Notes under the pieces: model-generated | Databases searched by the model: none | Told to the model about the DNA's origin: nothing | Seen by the model: the letters and a program-made list of their open reading frames with translations, nothing else | Assembly (NCBI RefSeq): GCF_964204865.1 | Contig: NC_135259.1 | Coordinates: 19,788,974 to 19,852,973 of the forward strand | Length of the DNA: 64,000 bases | Reading direction: 5' to 3' | DNA from: Styela clava | Lineage: Eukaryota > Chordata > Ascidiacea > Stolidobranchia > Styelidae | Part shown: positions 36,451 to 48,735 of the stretch, one piece after another | Position numbering within the stretch: the stretch's first letter is position 1 | How the letters are laid out: each line of letters opens with the position of its first letter | Made by a program: the position numbers and the translations under genes

Positions 36451-36845
36451 ACAAGAGAGCTACGCCCAAATATATGGACACGTCTGTTCGCAGTACAGTA
36501 CGGTTTACCGTACCGTCAGATCACAGTCTACAAATATATTCACACCAAGCGAAGCAGTACAGTAGGACACAAAATGGCGTCCAATGGCCGCAGAACGTTT
36601 AATGACGTCATAGCAAACAAAAACAAATCTCACAGAGCTAACAGAAATATTTAAAATGAATAAAATAGCCTTCTGGGGAAAAATGTTATCTTCAACCACT
36701 GAAAATTTCAAAGCAATTGGTCCAGTATTCGAAGAGAAAAGTGAGTTTTTAATATTTCCACTAGGTGTGTTATTCTGTGTCAAACAACAAGAACAACATA
36801 ATATTGAAACGATCGTTATGTCCACTACGTGTCCAATTATCCAAA
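36451..36845. repeat. CAAATATATGGACACG dispersed repeat, copy
   Basis: It opens with CCAAATATATGGACACG, carries CAAAGCAATTGGTCCAGTAT at 36711 and ends with CCACTACGTGTCCAAT. Between 36490 and 36560 it has a CAGTACAGTACGG / CCGTACCGTC near-palindrome. Confidence 0.7.
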
Positions 36846-36849
36846 ATAT

Positions 36850-39640
36850 TAGTTATCAGTTTACTTTCAAACATAGATGTGATATGGTCTTATAAAAGCA
36901 TGTGCATATTTTAGATGAGTAAGAATAGCATAATATCATTTCACGAAAAAACAAGCATATCTGTAAGTTTTCGTTAGATCATAGTCTTCAGACAGAAAAA
37001 TATATTTTTTGGCACAGCGCTGTTTGATTAAGTTATATCTTATTTTGTATGAAGAAGTCTATTTCGTTAAACTATGATCTAACGAAAGCTTACAGATATA
37101 TTTGTCATTTCGTGAAAAGAGATTATGCTATTCTTATTTATCTTCGTAATGCTATTTCGTTCAAGCTTCCTTGTGGGAACTGACACATATGAACCGGAAG
37201 TGGGAAGTAAACAAGAAAAAAGGACATGTAGTTCAGTACACAATATCGTGATATCCTCAATTTTACCCACTTCAAAGAATATTCGAAATATTTACCAGGT
37301 TGTATTGAGACGACCACGTCTATAACAATGTTCGATGAATGTTTTCTCGAGCATCGTTCTTTCCGTGACAATGGGCAATAAGTCGACAATGACGCAATAC
37401 TTAAAATTTAAAGCGGACACTCTGTCACTTTTTTGCGCAGACAAATAATCAGACATGGGTGAAAAGTGAACAATACCTCATTTTCGTGGTTTTGCGTTTT
37501 ATTTGTCAGTTTTAGCTGTTTTTCCAAACATTAGTTGTAATTAAGTGCCATTGTGTTCTTCAAGAAGCTATAGGCGCAATAATCAAATACTAATCCCGAA
37601 AAAGCTTCGATATAGAGTATAGACTATTAGGCTAAAACTAGCTACCAGCACCACACGCGATTAAAGGTTTTTATAAGTGCCAACTCGGTAAAGATATTTG
37701 TATTGAAGATAGAAAATCCATTAATTTGGGAACCATATTATTATTCATCCAATGCCCCTAAAAGTGCTTTCAAGCAAGTTCCTTTCTCGGTAATTTACCA
37801 GACTGTCGGCGGTGCAGAGATGTGTCGAGCAGTAATCGATGATGTCACCAAATGGGATTTACAACGGATACTGTTTAATATTAAATATGGTACGTGAGGT
37901 TTTATATTATTATTTTACTTATAATCAGAAGAAAAGTAACGAATTTCCATTGAAATGCTTTATCGCTGCGAACTCAGAACTGATTTCTAGTTTGACATTG
38001 CATATTGTTATGACATATTATAAATATTTACCCTGTTATGGAGAATTTTGCAATAAGTCTACACCTGCATTTATTGTATGATTTTTGTGTATTTTTATGG
38101 AAAATAAGTAATTTGCAGACTGGATTCGATTTATACTGCATTTTGAGTCTTTAACCGGTTATTTTTAAACAATTCCAGGGCAAGTATGTTTTACCGGGTT
38201 TTCAGATCAGTCGTTATTTTTTCACCGTTACCGTATCTCCGAGATCAATCCATAACTCGTGTTTCGTGACATTTGGGTGTTGGGTTCACTGTATTTGGTT
38301 TAAGTGCTTTAAGAGTGATTATGCATTTTATTTTTATACCTCCTCAAACTTGGTTGGTTGTATCAAGCTTTACGGATGTATAATTACAAATACAGTACAG
38401 CTTGTTTTTCTGCTACAGTTTGGAAACGCAAGAAGATGGTTTAGTTAAGTACACGGCAACGGTGTTTTTGAAGCCGATTGGAAGAACTTACGTGGCGATA
38501 CTTATTTCCGCATATGAGAGAGGTACGTCAAAATATTTCCTATGTATTACAGTATTTGGTTTCTAATATCCTGCCCTTAAGTGACCTACCTGCTCACAAG
38601 AAGCAGATTTATCATATAAAACAAACACGGTACCATTACAAATTTCACACACACGCTTCAACCTATATCATAGTTATTTACAACTATCAAACTAATGTAG
38701 TCTATCAGTTTGATGGCCGTAGTTTTTCCACAGAAGTGACGCTTAAATGAAATTTGAACTTAAATGGAATTGGTTTGCACTCGATGACGTTTCTTTATTA
38801 ACAATTTCCTATATTAAAGTGATAAGAATGTGGAACGTAATATTTGATGGTTTTATGATTTTTATTATATTTCGCGATAAGTGTGATGCCCTATGTACGT
38901 GATTCCAGGGCCGGAATTGTTATGAACAAACCTACAACTTGTAGTTATAAGTTTGAAAATTTATTCAAGATGAGCTTACATGATTCGCACCTCAAAATGG
39001 CAACTCGACTTGGAAGCAATGTTTGCCCTTACAGAATCGTCTGCATCTTTGAAATAACCGATAAATGACCGCAAGCGTGAGTGCTTTAGGACAGGAGTGT
39101 CCCAATAAATTTACTGACATAATAAATTGGGTACTCCCGTAGTATATATGTGTACCAGGTATTTTTCTGCAATTCACCAGTGATACGTTGCGTTTCTATT
39201 AATAAATCAAATATCTCAATGGTCACTACGTCTTCCGAGGAGCTGTAGTTTAGTTGCAATTATTAAAAATTATTCTTGAAAAATCTGTCACATAATAGGC
39301 TGTGATCATCTATCAGTATTTTGAATGGCATTTGGATAATATTGCAAATAGGAATGCATATTTAACACTCCTTTCTTAAAAATAAAATATCCTGAAAAAG
39401 TTTTATAAATATATTTGTTAACCAGACAAGTGAGAATAGAAAAAAAAAATTGAAAGATCGCAAGGCATATTCGAAAGTGCAAACTAAATCATCGGCTATT
39501 GAAAATGAGTTAAAAACCGGAACTTGGTTATTCTAACTAGGAAAGAAATTTAAGACAATTTGAATGAACACAAACCAGATATTAATATATACTTGTCTAC
39601 AATTCGAATAAGAAGTTGTTTTTGACTCTCTATATGAACA
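36850..39640. other. B-C specific segment, no firm gene
   Basis: This segment has no counterpart in the shorter C-D interval. The plus-strand open frame 37703-37897 reads IWEPYYYSSN, IYQTVGGAEMCRAVIDDV and runs to a possible donor (ATATGGTACGTGAG); I do not recognise it. At 36935-37130 an imperfect inverted repeat (TAAGTTTTCGTTAGATCATAG against ATGATCTAACGAAAGCTTA) spans about 190 bp, likely a MITE. Otherwise AT-rich with short frames only. Confidence 0.35.
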
Positions 39641-39646
39641 GTTTGG

Positions 39647-39720
39647 ATACTCCCGTAGTGTGTGTACCAGGTTAGGGTTGAGCCATAATTTTTTTTTCAA
39701 TTTTTCCCTATTTCAGTTGT
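39647..39720. repeat. Partial MITE, ACTCCCGTAGTATGTGTACC family
   Basis: ATACTCCCGTAGTGTGTGTA followed by CCAGGTTAGGGTTG and GCCATAAT is one end of the family. A further end fragment is at 39125-39166 (TACTCCCGTAGTATATATGT). These frame the start of the region that resumes similarity with the C-D interval. Confidence 0.6.
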
Positions 39721-39949
39721 CGCTTGTGGAGTCGATAGAAAACGTGCTGCAAAAACAAATTAACCATTCTTTAACCCAGTTGTTCTTAAACTTTACGAGA
39801 CAGCCGAACTCTTACGTAACTCTGGGGGCTTACGTCGAACCCCAATGTTCTGAACTGTCAAAACCATGGGATCCACTAGAACTGTATACGGGTGAAGTCA
39901 TTAGTGCGCAAAGTATAGAAAATGCAACTGCCGCCAATTGACAGAGCAT

Positions 39950-41300
39950 GAATTTGTTACATATAGGTATAGGTTTTTGGAACATGTCATATTGAAGGGG
40001 TATCAACATGGGCCTGTTTTCCTGCCACCCAGGACGAGTTTCTGATAATGGAGTTTTTTATACCTAACCTCAAAATAATTCGGGAAATAAACAAATTATA
40101 GATGTGCCATACATGAAAATTGATAAATTGATGGTCAAGTAAAAGTGAGATGTTTGCTTATTAATAATTAAATCATCAAACTAAGCAATAAACACACATG
40201 TATCTACTGCCCAAGCAGCTGCCGCTATGGCCTTTCCCTACGTATCAACCACCAAACTCCATAAGTGCGCAACTAGTTATAACAACGTAAATTGCAACAA
40301 GAGAACATTTATCCAAACATGTCCCGTTTTTGGTTGACATCGTAGTTCATTCAAGGGTACTCCTGAAGTATGTGTACCAGGTTAGGGTTAGTTAGGCCAT
40401 AATTTCAGGTACAAATACTACGGGAGTCACTTGGCTAATCCCCAAACTCGTATTAGAACTAAAATAAGGAAAATTGGAATAAAATTGTTGCCTAACCATA
40501 ACCTGGAACACATACTACATTCCTGTGTCCGCCATCTTGGTACGCATACTTCAGGAGCACCCATGAAAGACGGAAGAGTTTTTCGGACAAACTTGGAACC
40601 ACCACGATCATTGTGGTGTAACCTGATACACCATGTCGAAATAACCTTTGTTGTGCCACAATAACGTCAGCAGCAGGGTCCTTGTTTGCAGAAAAATAGC
40701 TATAATTTGTGCGGCTGGAAAAGGGGAAACTATACTTTAAATATCAATCAGTTGCGCTAAAGGATTTTAAAGCAGTAGCAAATTTTATGTACTACTGAGT
40801 AATATAAATATGTTATTATAACAACAAAGGTTTATACGAAATGATAGACATGGCAATACAGACTCAATAGCGAGTATTTAAATTATCAGATGGTATAATA
40901 TTTGAATATTGTTCATAAAAACTTTGTGACGGCGATAATATCATATTGTTATATCATAGAATGTAAGATATAATAAGCTTCCGTTGGTCAATGCATAACT
41001 TTATACAAAGAAAACAACAATGATCAATGCAATATTTTGAGTATATAAGTCATAGGGATATGTCTCAATAGGGAATTCATCTAATAATAAAATAGATAGT
41101 GAGAAATATAACAGAAAGTGTGATCCAATGCAACAATGACCTACATTATTTTGCAGAGTTTTAAATATAGCAGTAAATGCAAATACGAATGGTTAAAAAT
41201 AGAATGCGCTAAATAAGAAAGTTTTTTAGCACAGGTATCGAGCGAAGTGATGTCACCCTATATCTCGAACAGAGCTTTCTGTATATTTTCAGCAGATCTT
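39950..41300. repeat. Intergenic block duplicated at 47160-49290
   Basis: Shared sequence includes GACGAGTTTCTGATAATGGA, ACACACATGTATCTACTGCC (or C/T variants), GAACCACCACGATCATTGTG, ACCTTTGTTGTGCCACAATA and GTGACGGCGATAATATCATA. It lies downstream of gene C here and downstream of gene D in the other copy, so it travels as 3' flank of the tandem unit. Confidence 0.8.
40355..40562. mobile_element. Complete MITE, ACTCCCGTAGTATGTGTACC family
   Basis: This is the clearest copy. The left end GGGTACTCCTGAAGTATGTG and the right end, reverse complemented, GGGTGCTCCTGAAGTATGCG agree at all but two positions. The interior shows a second inverted pair, CCAGGTTAGGGTTAG and CTAACCATAACCTGG. Length 208 bp with no coding potential. 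The copy at 47506-47685 is in the equivalent place of the duplicated block. Confidence 0.85.
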
Positions 41301-41416
41301 CATTTTTGGTGTGGTTATAAAACTAAAAGATTAGACATTGGCGAAATAATACAACAGACTTTTGTTGTATGAAATAATTAAAATGTTACTTTACATGCAG
41401 CAATGTTATTGGGTAA

Positions 41417-44400
41417 TTATGCTCTTCTCCGAAATTTCATTTCACCAAACTTCAGAGATTGGAGTTTAAATTTCCACTGATTCCATCTAATGGAATACCA
41501 AGTAACTCGCCCGTCCTGGTAATACATCCCATTCAGATTAGAAACATAACAATCTTTGTACCACCAAGCCCCACTGGAATCGATTGCGCAGCTACGGGAA
41601 TAAGAATCGTCATTATCAGAATCTTTTGTAGAAAACTGCATATTGTTATGATATGTCAATGAATCTCCAGCTGTTCCATTATACTCTCCAACTAGCAATC
41701 TATATTTATCGCTTGCAGATGTGATAGAGAACGTCCTGAAAATATATGAATCTCAATTCTAATGATATTCCGGGCAGGTTAAGTGAACATTTATTAAAAT
41801 ATATCGTGCGACGTTCATATTGGTAATCTAGAATAGAAATTTAAACAAATGTATACTTGTAGAGACATCACACACAATATCCGTAAAATTAGATCCGATT
41901 CCACTTACTTTGCCCAACTTACTAAACTGCTGTATGGCATGATGTGACTGAAATTTTGTGACGGTTGAGAAAACTTGGTTTCCGGTCAGTGGATATTACT
42001 GCAGCATATATGCGGGAGAATTAGCAGAATGATCGGATTATTAACACTAGTCGATGCGGGTTCATTATCCAAGATTTATTATGATGGTAAACTGTATTTC
42101 AATACTCACCCATATTTAGCATAAGCAGCGTTTCCATTAAAATCTTCCAAATCAACTCTTAGTTCGAAATTTCCATTTTTAGTCAGTTGATGGATTGTTT
42201 CCAAGCCTGAAATGGAAGAATGTAAAACATATTAACATATAATAACTTTGATTATTTGAAAACGTTTGCGTTTGTGATAAATTTAATGATTATCTAGCAG
42301 TTGGGATATTTAATCTTTGAAATGAACTACACCGACCTAACCACATTTCTCTGTCTTTTTCTCCAAAACCATTGACGTAGTCGTTCCATCCTCTGTAAAA
42401 ATCTTCTGTTCCGTCCATTCGTCTTTGAAACACCTTAGGAATATTACAAATGCAGTTAAAATGTAGGGATAATCGATCATAAAATGATTTTATCTTTAAT
42501 AGCAGTTGCCACGGACCGTAAAGTTCATTTTTAAGTTGTATAAATATTTTTAAGGGTTCATGTAAAGCAGGATCGTTCAACCCGTGGCCTGCGGAACATT
42601 TCGAGATGCCCGCGCTGTATTTTTTAGAATTGAATAAAAAAATTGAGTGAAACTATTTTTCGAGCGATGTAGTATACAAAGATATGATACACACGATTTG
42701 TTTATTTTCCTGAAATGCGCTCTGCCAGACCTTTCAAACGAGTCATGAGTGCCATTTTGATTCGAAACCAACTGGGAGGAGATATCGATAAATAAAATCT
42801 AAGCCATTCTCAAATTAAGAATGCTTTAGGGAATGTATATTATGTATCGTTCGGGTTGCCATTCATTCTCAAACATTTCATTCAATGTTTTACGTCCGTA
42901 AAAAAAAGGTGTTTTCAAAAATAGCCTGTCAAGACAGACCATATCCTATCATGTGGAAGAACTTGACAACTCTATAGCGAAACTTTAATTGCAAAAGCAG
43001 GAAAATTCTCCTCATATTCCTTGGCGCTTAACGAAAGCACTGACATCAAGGTTACAGCGCAGTTTGCAATCTTTTTACGGTGAGTTAATGATGATTTTGA
43101 AATTACCGAAGAGTTCTCAGCTATTGTCCCTATTAAGGGTACTACTAGAACTAGAGGCATTGATTTGTTGGAAGCTGTGATGAAAATTATCAAGCGGTTG
43201 GCTTGTCTTTGTGTAATAACTAACTATGGCGCCCCAACAAATGGTTGGGAAACAACAGTTTTATTGGTAGAATAATTGTGTAAGTTTGGTGTGTGGGTAT
43301 TAATTGTTTTTTCATTAACCGGTAGTCAGTGTACCAAAACATGAACATAAGTGGCCCGCGCAATTATTAGTAAACTATATGTGGCCCTTTGGTCAAAACG
43401 GTTGGACGACCTTGATGTTGAGTCTACATTGTAGACTTTCATGTAGAATCTACATTGTAATCTCGTCATTTTTTCTTCTTCTGTTTTTGCTAGGCCTAAC
43501 GATTTTGCGGATATGCAATTTTCAATTTGCATTATAAGATTACAATCACGAAACACTAGCGAAATTTTTTTGTCAGGTTGCCGTTTTCAATAAATAACTA
43601 ATCCGGAATATTGAACCTTTTTATTTAAAAACTACACTACCAGGTAACGCGCTTTGAAATTATATTCAAAAAGAGTATTGCCATATAGGTTACGTAAAAT
43701 CCATTATCAATGAAGGCCATTATATTAAGAAGTAGTTGGAAGTTATAACATACAATCCATCCGCCTCCATCTGTTACAATATTGCAGTAAACTTCGACAG
43801 GTTGGTTCCTTGAGACCGGATAAATATCAAAGACTCCTCCGGTGGTGTTCTGAATTTTTGCATATTTTCGATTTACACTTGTGCAATCTCTCGGGAAAAC
43901 TGTAAAATAGTATGTATGCAGTATGTAAAGACGTTCAGAATATCGTTTAGAAATTTTGACAAAGCGTTTGTCACCGTAACAAACCTGCGGCCCATATTAT
44001 GCAATATAGCCCCGTATCTTATGATTGAAATTGAAAAAAATACTCAACCTACGTTCTTGTATAACCGATTTCATGAATTGCTGGTGAGAACTTGAAATAT
44101 CTTCAACTGATTGATTTATTCGAATCTGCTGTTCATTAAGTTTGAAATAAATCAAGTCTGAGGCTGCAAAAATCACATGTTATGATTATATGTCATTCAT
44201 TACCCTGCAATGCATGCAGATTGGCGCAGAACGTCAATCTAATTGTGATATCTTCAGATGTAGAATGGAACATATATACGATTGATAACATATACATGTA
44301 TTTGGACTATATATATTAGGATTTTCATGAAATCATAGAAAATTAGAAAATAAGGCAACGTGCTGTTGTTACTAAGATAGCAATCGCTACAACAAAACGA

Positions 44401-45805
44401 TTTAAACATACACATGAAACACATGTTTAAAAAAGTGTGGGAAAGCTGCGTCCGCGTGAAAATTGAAACCCATCCAGTACATTCACGATTACATCCTTGA
44501 TAACATCGCAATGAGATTTATTTTTGGGCCCACATCTATAATTTTTACATCTTTCATATAATCTTTTTCACTTATACAGAGACCATTTTTCAAATGCGTT
44601 TCTTAATCTTCGTGTTCGATAAGTCAACCATTTATAGAACAGTAAAATTACCATTTTCCTCTAGCCATTTTAACCTAGCAAATGACTGGTCTCCTTGGTG
44701 TGCCAATTGCTCTTTCATAATTTTCATCTCACTCTGGAGCTGTTGATATAATGGAATTATTTTAGTGTTCACGTGTACTTCCAAGAATCAGAGACATTGG
44801 TAGTTTTGGCTTTTAAACCACCGAAAGTCAGTTCATTGTAATAATATACGAGCATTGAAACAATAAACTCGCTACCTAAAATAGGATTGCGCCCATTGAC
44901 TTTGAGACCATTATTTGCGGTTCACGCCGTGCAGAACAGCATACCCTTCTATGCTATTTTAGACATTAAATCTGGTTTAGTCAGTTCAAACGAACCATTT
45001 TTAGGTTACTTTTTTTTTCAAAAATGTATTTGAAAAGCTCCTCAAAAGTTCGCATCAATTGGTGCTTAAAATTCTTCATGTATAGACAATCTTCAACCAC
45101 ATTCGGACAGAAGGGAATTTGATTTGAAGTTTCATTAATTGAGTTGGGCGTATGGGTGTTTGACTAAATAGCTTTGTCGTTTATGAGGTTTTGCTATCAC
45201 ATTTTGTACTTCATTTTGCATTGTGAATTCTTATTGTTTTGACAAAATTCGCTTGTTTATTATGCATATACATTCGCACTTTCCGGTATAATATTGATAG
45301 AACATAAAATAACTTCAGAAGAATTTCACTAACCTGTGTGATGATCACAAGACAGAAAACAACAAGCCCAACAACCATTGATAAAAATATTGACAGAGCA
45401 ACTAGTCCTCTTCTTACTGTTGTGCCTTTAGTATCTGGAATGATAACAGAATTTACTTGTTAATAAAAACATCAACCGAAAACTGAAAGTTCAGCGATTC
45501 TGTAATCAATAAGGGTTCAGCAAATTGAATGATTCATGATAATTGTGAATCATGAATCATGATAATAAAGGTAAGTCACGTCATGCGAAACTTGAAATAA
45601 TATATTTCGTCGAAGTAAAATAGTAACGGATGGCGAAAATGAATGGCACTTCATAGCTAACGTATAAACTAAAGATCGAAATACCTTTGTGCTTTTGTGG
45701 TTGAATGCGCGTCGTTTCATAAATATTGTCATTGGCTGGCAAAGCGTTACTTTTATTTGGATTATTTGGAATTTCACAGTAAAATCTCGTCTCGGCTACA
45801 GACAT
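41417..45805 (-). CDS. Gene C: type II membrane fibrinogen-domain protein
   Basis: Eight exons give 359 residues: 45685-45805, 45334-45434, 44652-44739, 44053-44163, 43754-43899, 42337-42433, 42110-42206 and 41417-41735 (1080 nt with stop). Residues 1-40 are the tail (RFYCEIPNN and NIYETT); 51-72 the helix ([20 protein letters not shown]) after RR; 75-140 the stalk on two exons ([30 protein letters not shown]); 141-359 the FReD with [33 protein letters not shown], calcium-site motif DSDND, AWWYKDC and LNGMYYQDG. An in-frame stop lies just upstream of MSVAETRF, which fixes this start. The 219-residue FReD is of usual length. The intron between the first two FReD exons carries a hAT remnant (42568-43414). 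No lesion is seen, so this is the best reference model for the short-stalk subfamily. Confidence 0.87.
42568..43414 (+). mobile_element. hAT remnant (GTF2IRD2/ZBED5-like) in gene C intron
   Basis: The left end CAGGATCGTTCAACCCGTGG and the right end, reverse complemented, CAAGGTCGTCCAACCGTTTT form terminal repeats, and flanking octamers ATGTAAAG and ATGTTGAG agree at six of eight bases. The plus strand at 42960-43195 reads [25 protein letters not shown], a stop, then [20 protein letters not shown] and LLEAV, matching the transposase core with the DESTD-like motif. Only this piece of the enzyme remains. Confidence 0.8.
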
Positions 45806-45999
45806 CTTGACAAATCAATCCGTTCTATCAAACGACTCTTCCCAAGTGTTCAACAGCGATTTTTATGCAAGGCATAGGTGGTTTATTATGACTTAGTCCT
45901 GTAATGATTAGATGATGCATTCGCGTAGTGTAACCTTATGATCAAATATAACAAGATTTACAACCTTTGAATACAAAACGAGTGACGGCAATGACGTCT
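45806..45999 (-). promoter_or_regulatory. Candidate promoter of gene C
   Basis: On the minus strand AGACGTCA, a one-base variant of the TGACGTCA palindrome, lies at 45992-45999, about 187 bp before the ATG. Then follow AAGTCATAATAAACCACCTA, TGCCTTGCATAAAAA (TATA-like) and GAACACTTGGGAAGAGTCG. Same architecture as genes 1 and B. Confidence 0.55.
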
Positions 46000-46689
46000 T
46001 TAGACGATCAACACAGACGTTTATATATTCAATTGCCTATTATCCACTATATGTACGTGAATGCATAACATTACTGATTTTAGAATATTATTAATGCCTT
46101 CAGCACTTATGACTACATTGTTATCGAGTCGTCGTCTACAGATTTGTTCGTGTCGACAAAGGCTGTGTCATGAAGGGTTTAAGTTTTTCTTTGGAATAAG
46201 TCGCGCAACGTGTGGTTTATTAAACGTTAACATTAAGTATTATCAGTATGCGTAGTTTTGATGGGGTTTCTAATCAACAAGGAGATCATCATATATGATG
46301 CGTCGGTAGAATATACGATGATAAACTCACGAAGCTGCACAATCTCATTTTCAGCCAGTCATTTCTGTAAACATGAATTGTTTGAATAGTCAATTCTGTT
46401 GGCCACGATTGCTATTGTTACCAGGCTTATTTTTAATACGTACATGGCCAATTTAAAGCGAACAATACCGATTTTGCCCGCTTTTAGGGATAATCTTATA
46501 TTTTATCAATAATTTACTGTTTTTAAAATTGAACGGAGTCGTAACTTGTTTTTTACTGGACATATATAATTAAATTAAATAGCGTCAAACCATATCACAA
46601 TGACGAATCAATTTTCATATAATTTATCTCAGTTGAACACTTGATTAGGAAATTTTCGTGCACGCTAATTTACTATATAAGCTACTCAT

Positions 46690-47095
46690 TATTCACTGTT
46701 TGATTATCGTATTGTACTATTATTGTACTGCGATGGTACGTTGGATTTGTCTCGTTAAAGTGAATGACAAGCTTGTGGGATTGGTCAGGTTTAAGCTGTT
46801 ACTATTACGGCTCATCTTTTAACGACCGGCAATATAACCCTCTGTATCCAACCAACTAACAACAAGTCAAAATGTACTTTGGTACCCATACGCTTTCTGA
46901 AATCTGAGACATGAAATCTCATTTTGAAATATCAAAATATTACCAATTCATTGATATTTTGTGATTAAACCCTATCTAGGATACTCATACAGCGTGTGGA
47001 ATGTAAGTTAATCCGAGCTCGGATTGAATTTGTTCAACGAGCATTACCTTACTAGCGGATAGCAACGCCAATTTATTGATATTGAAAATGCCTAC
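46690..47095. repeat. Intergenic block, copy of 36050-36435
   Basis: Upstream region of gene C matching that of gene B, with ATTGTACTATTATTGTACTG as a small local expansion. The copy is followed almost directly by 47160 onwards, whereas at the gene B copy about 3.2 kb of other sequence intervenes. Confidence 0.8.
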
Positions 47096-47505
47096 AAGGC
47101 GTATTAATTTACTCACTTTACAGTGTACACTGTACAGTATAAAATAATTTGGACACTCCCGTAGTGTGCCTGCTGCCCAGGGCGAGTTTCTGATAATGGA
47201 GTTTTTACACATAACTTCAAATTAATTCGGGAAATAAACAAATTATAGATGTGCTATGCATGACAATGGATAAATTAATAGCCAAGTAAAAGTAAAATGT
47301 TTGTATTATTGAATCATCAAACTAAGCAACAAACACACATGTATCCACTGCCCGGGCAGCTGCCGCTATGGCTTTTCCCTAGGTATCAACCACCAACCCC
47401 CATAGATGCGCAACTGGTTATAACAACGTAAATTGCCACAAGAGAACAACTACTCATAGTTATCCAAACGTGTCTCGTTTTTGATTGACATCATAGTTTA
47501 TAAAA

Positions 47506-47685
47506 GGATACTCCTGAAGTATGTGTACCAGGTTAGGGTTAGTCAGGCCGTAATTTTAGGTACAAATGCTTCGGGAGTCATTTGGATAGTCTCCGAAATC
47601 GTAATAGAACTAGAATACGGAAAATCGACATAAAATTCCACGTTCCGGTGTCCGCCATTTTGGTACGCATACTTCAGGAGCATCC
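47506..47685. mobile_element. MITE of the ACTCCCGTAGTATGTGTACC family, duplicated copy
   Basis: Ends GGATACTCCTGAAGTATGTG and CATACTTCAGGAGCATCC. It occupies the same place in the duplicated intergenic block as 40355-40562, so the insertion is older than the duplication. An internal stretch present in that copy (CTAACCATAACCTGG) is deleted here. Confidence 0.8.
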
Positions 47686-48502
47686 ATAAAGGACTCCTCA
47701 GATGAGTTTCCAAACAAACTTGGAACCACCACGATCATTGTGATGTAGCCTTAAATACTGATACACCATGTCGAAATAACCTTTGTTGTGTCACAATAAC
47801 GTTAGCAACAGGGGCCTTGTTGGGAGAAAAATAGAGAAAAAATGTGCGGCTGGGAATGGGAAACTTTGACGAGGCAAAAATCACAACTTTGGACATCTGA
47901 AAGCTAATACATCTTATATTGAGAGTGTTGATATCACAAGTCATTCACATGTCAGACTTTAAATACCAATCAGTTGCGCTATAGGATTTTAAAGCAGTGG
48001 CAAATTTTATGTACTACTGACTCTGTCAAATATAAATATTTCCTGTAGCGTGCGGGCCACATTAATTTTCGCCAATGAACAATCGTCACCTTAAGCAAAA
48101 TGATGTCAACTTTGTATTGAGTTAGTTATTCAAATAGATATTTGAATTACGTGTATCCATAGCGGGAGGCATGCACTCTCTTAACCTCCAGCTATTCTTA
48201 CATTTACTCAACAATTGCGTTGCTCGCCATAGACTTGTTAGATGCTTTATATTACAATATTGTATCTAAACTACCACGAAACACAGTAAACAGTAACATA
48301 AGGTGTGACAGAGTTCACCACCTTCAAACAATGAACAATACAATTCTCGATCAATTTCATTCAAACTGAAGTGAAAATTGTGATGGAGATTTAGTCACAA
48401 AGAATAAAAATATTAATAAATTTAAGAGAAAGAAAAATGTAAATTCATAACAATTTGAGAAATCTTCGCATCGCCGCCTGTCATTCATAAAAACATTTCA
48501 TT

Positions 48503-48735
48503 ATGAGAACAAGAGGGCTTTGCTCAAATATATGGGCATGGAAAGTAATAGACTTCTAGCAAATAATACAATCTTTATACACTAAAAATATCAAAGCAAT
48601 TGATCCAGTAGAATATGAGAAAGGATATTTGTGCATAAGGATAAAAAAAAATGCCAACAAGAACAAAAACATATAGCAAATAAGCAACAATAGAAAAACG
48701 ATCCATAGTTTCATTTCGTGTCCAGTAAAAATAGA
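48503..48735. repeat. CAAATATATGGACACG dispersed repeat, diverged copy
   Basis: It contains TTTGCTCAAATATATGGGCA, CAAAGCAATTGATCCAGTAG and at the end GTTTCATTTCGTGTCCAGTA. It interrupts the duplicated intergenic block. Confidence 0.6.

Noticed and set aside
37703-37897. Calling a gene at the 64-codon frame
   Set aside because: It ends near a possible donor, but no acceptor, neighbouring exon or domain could be supported; left as a remark in the region entry.
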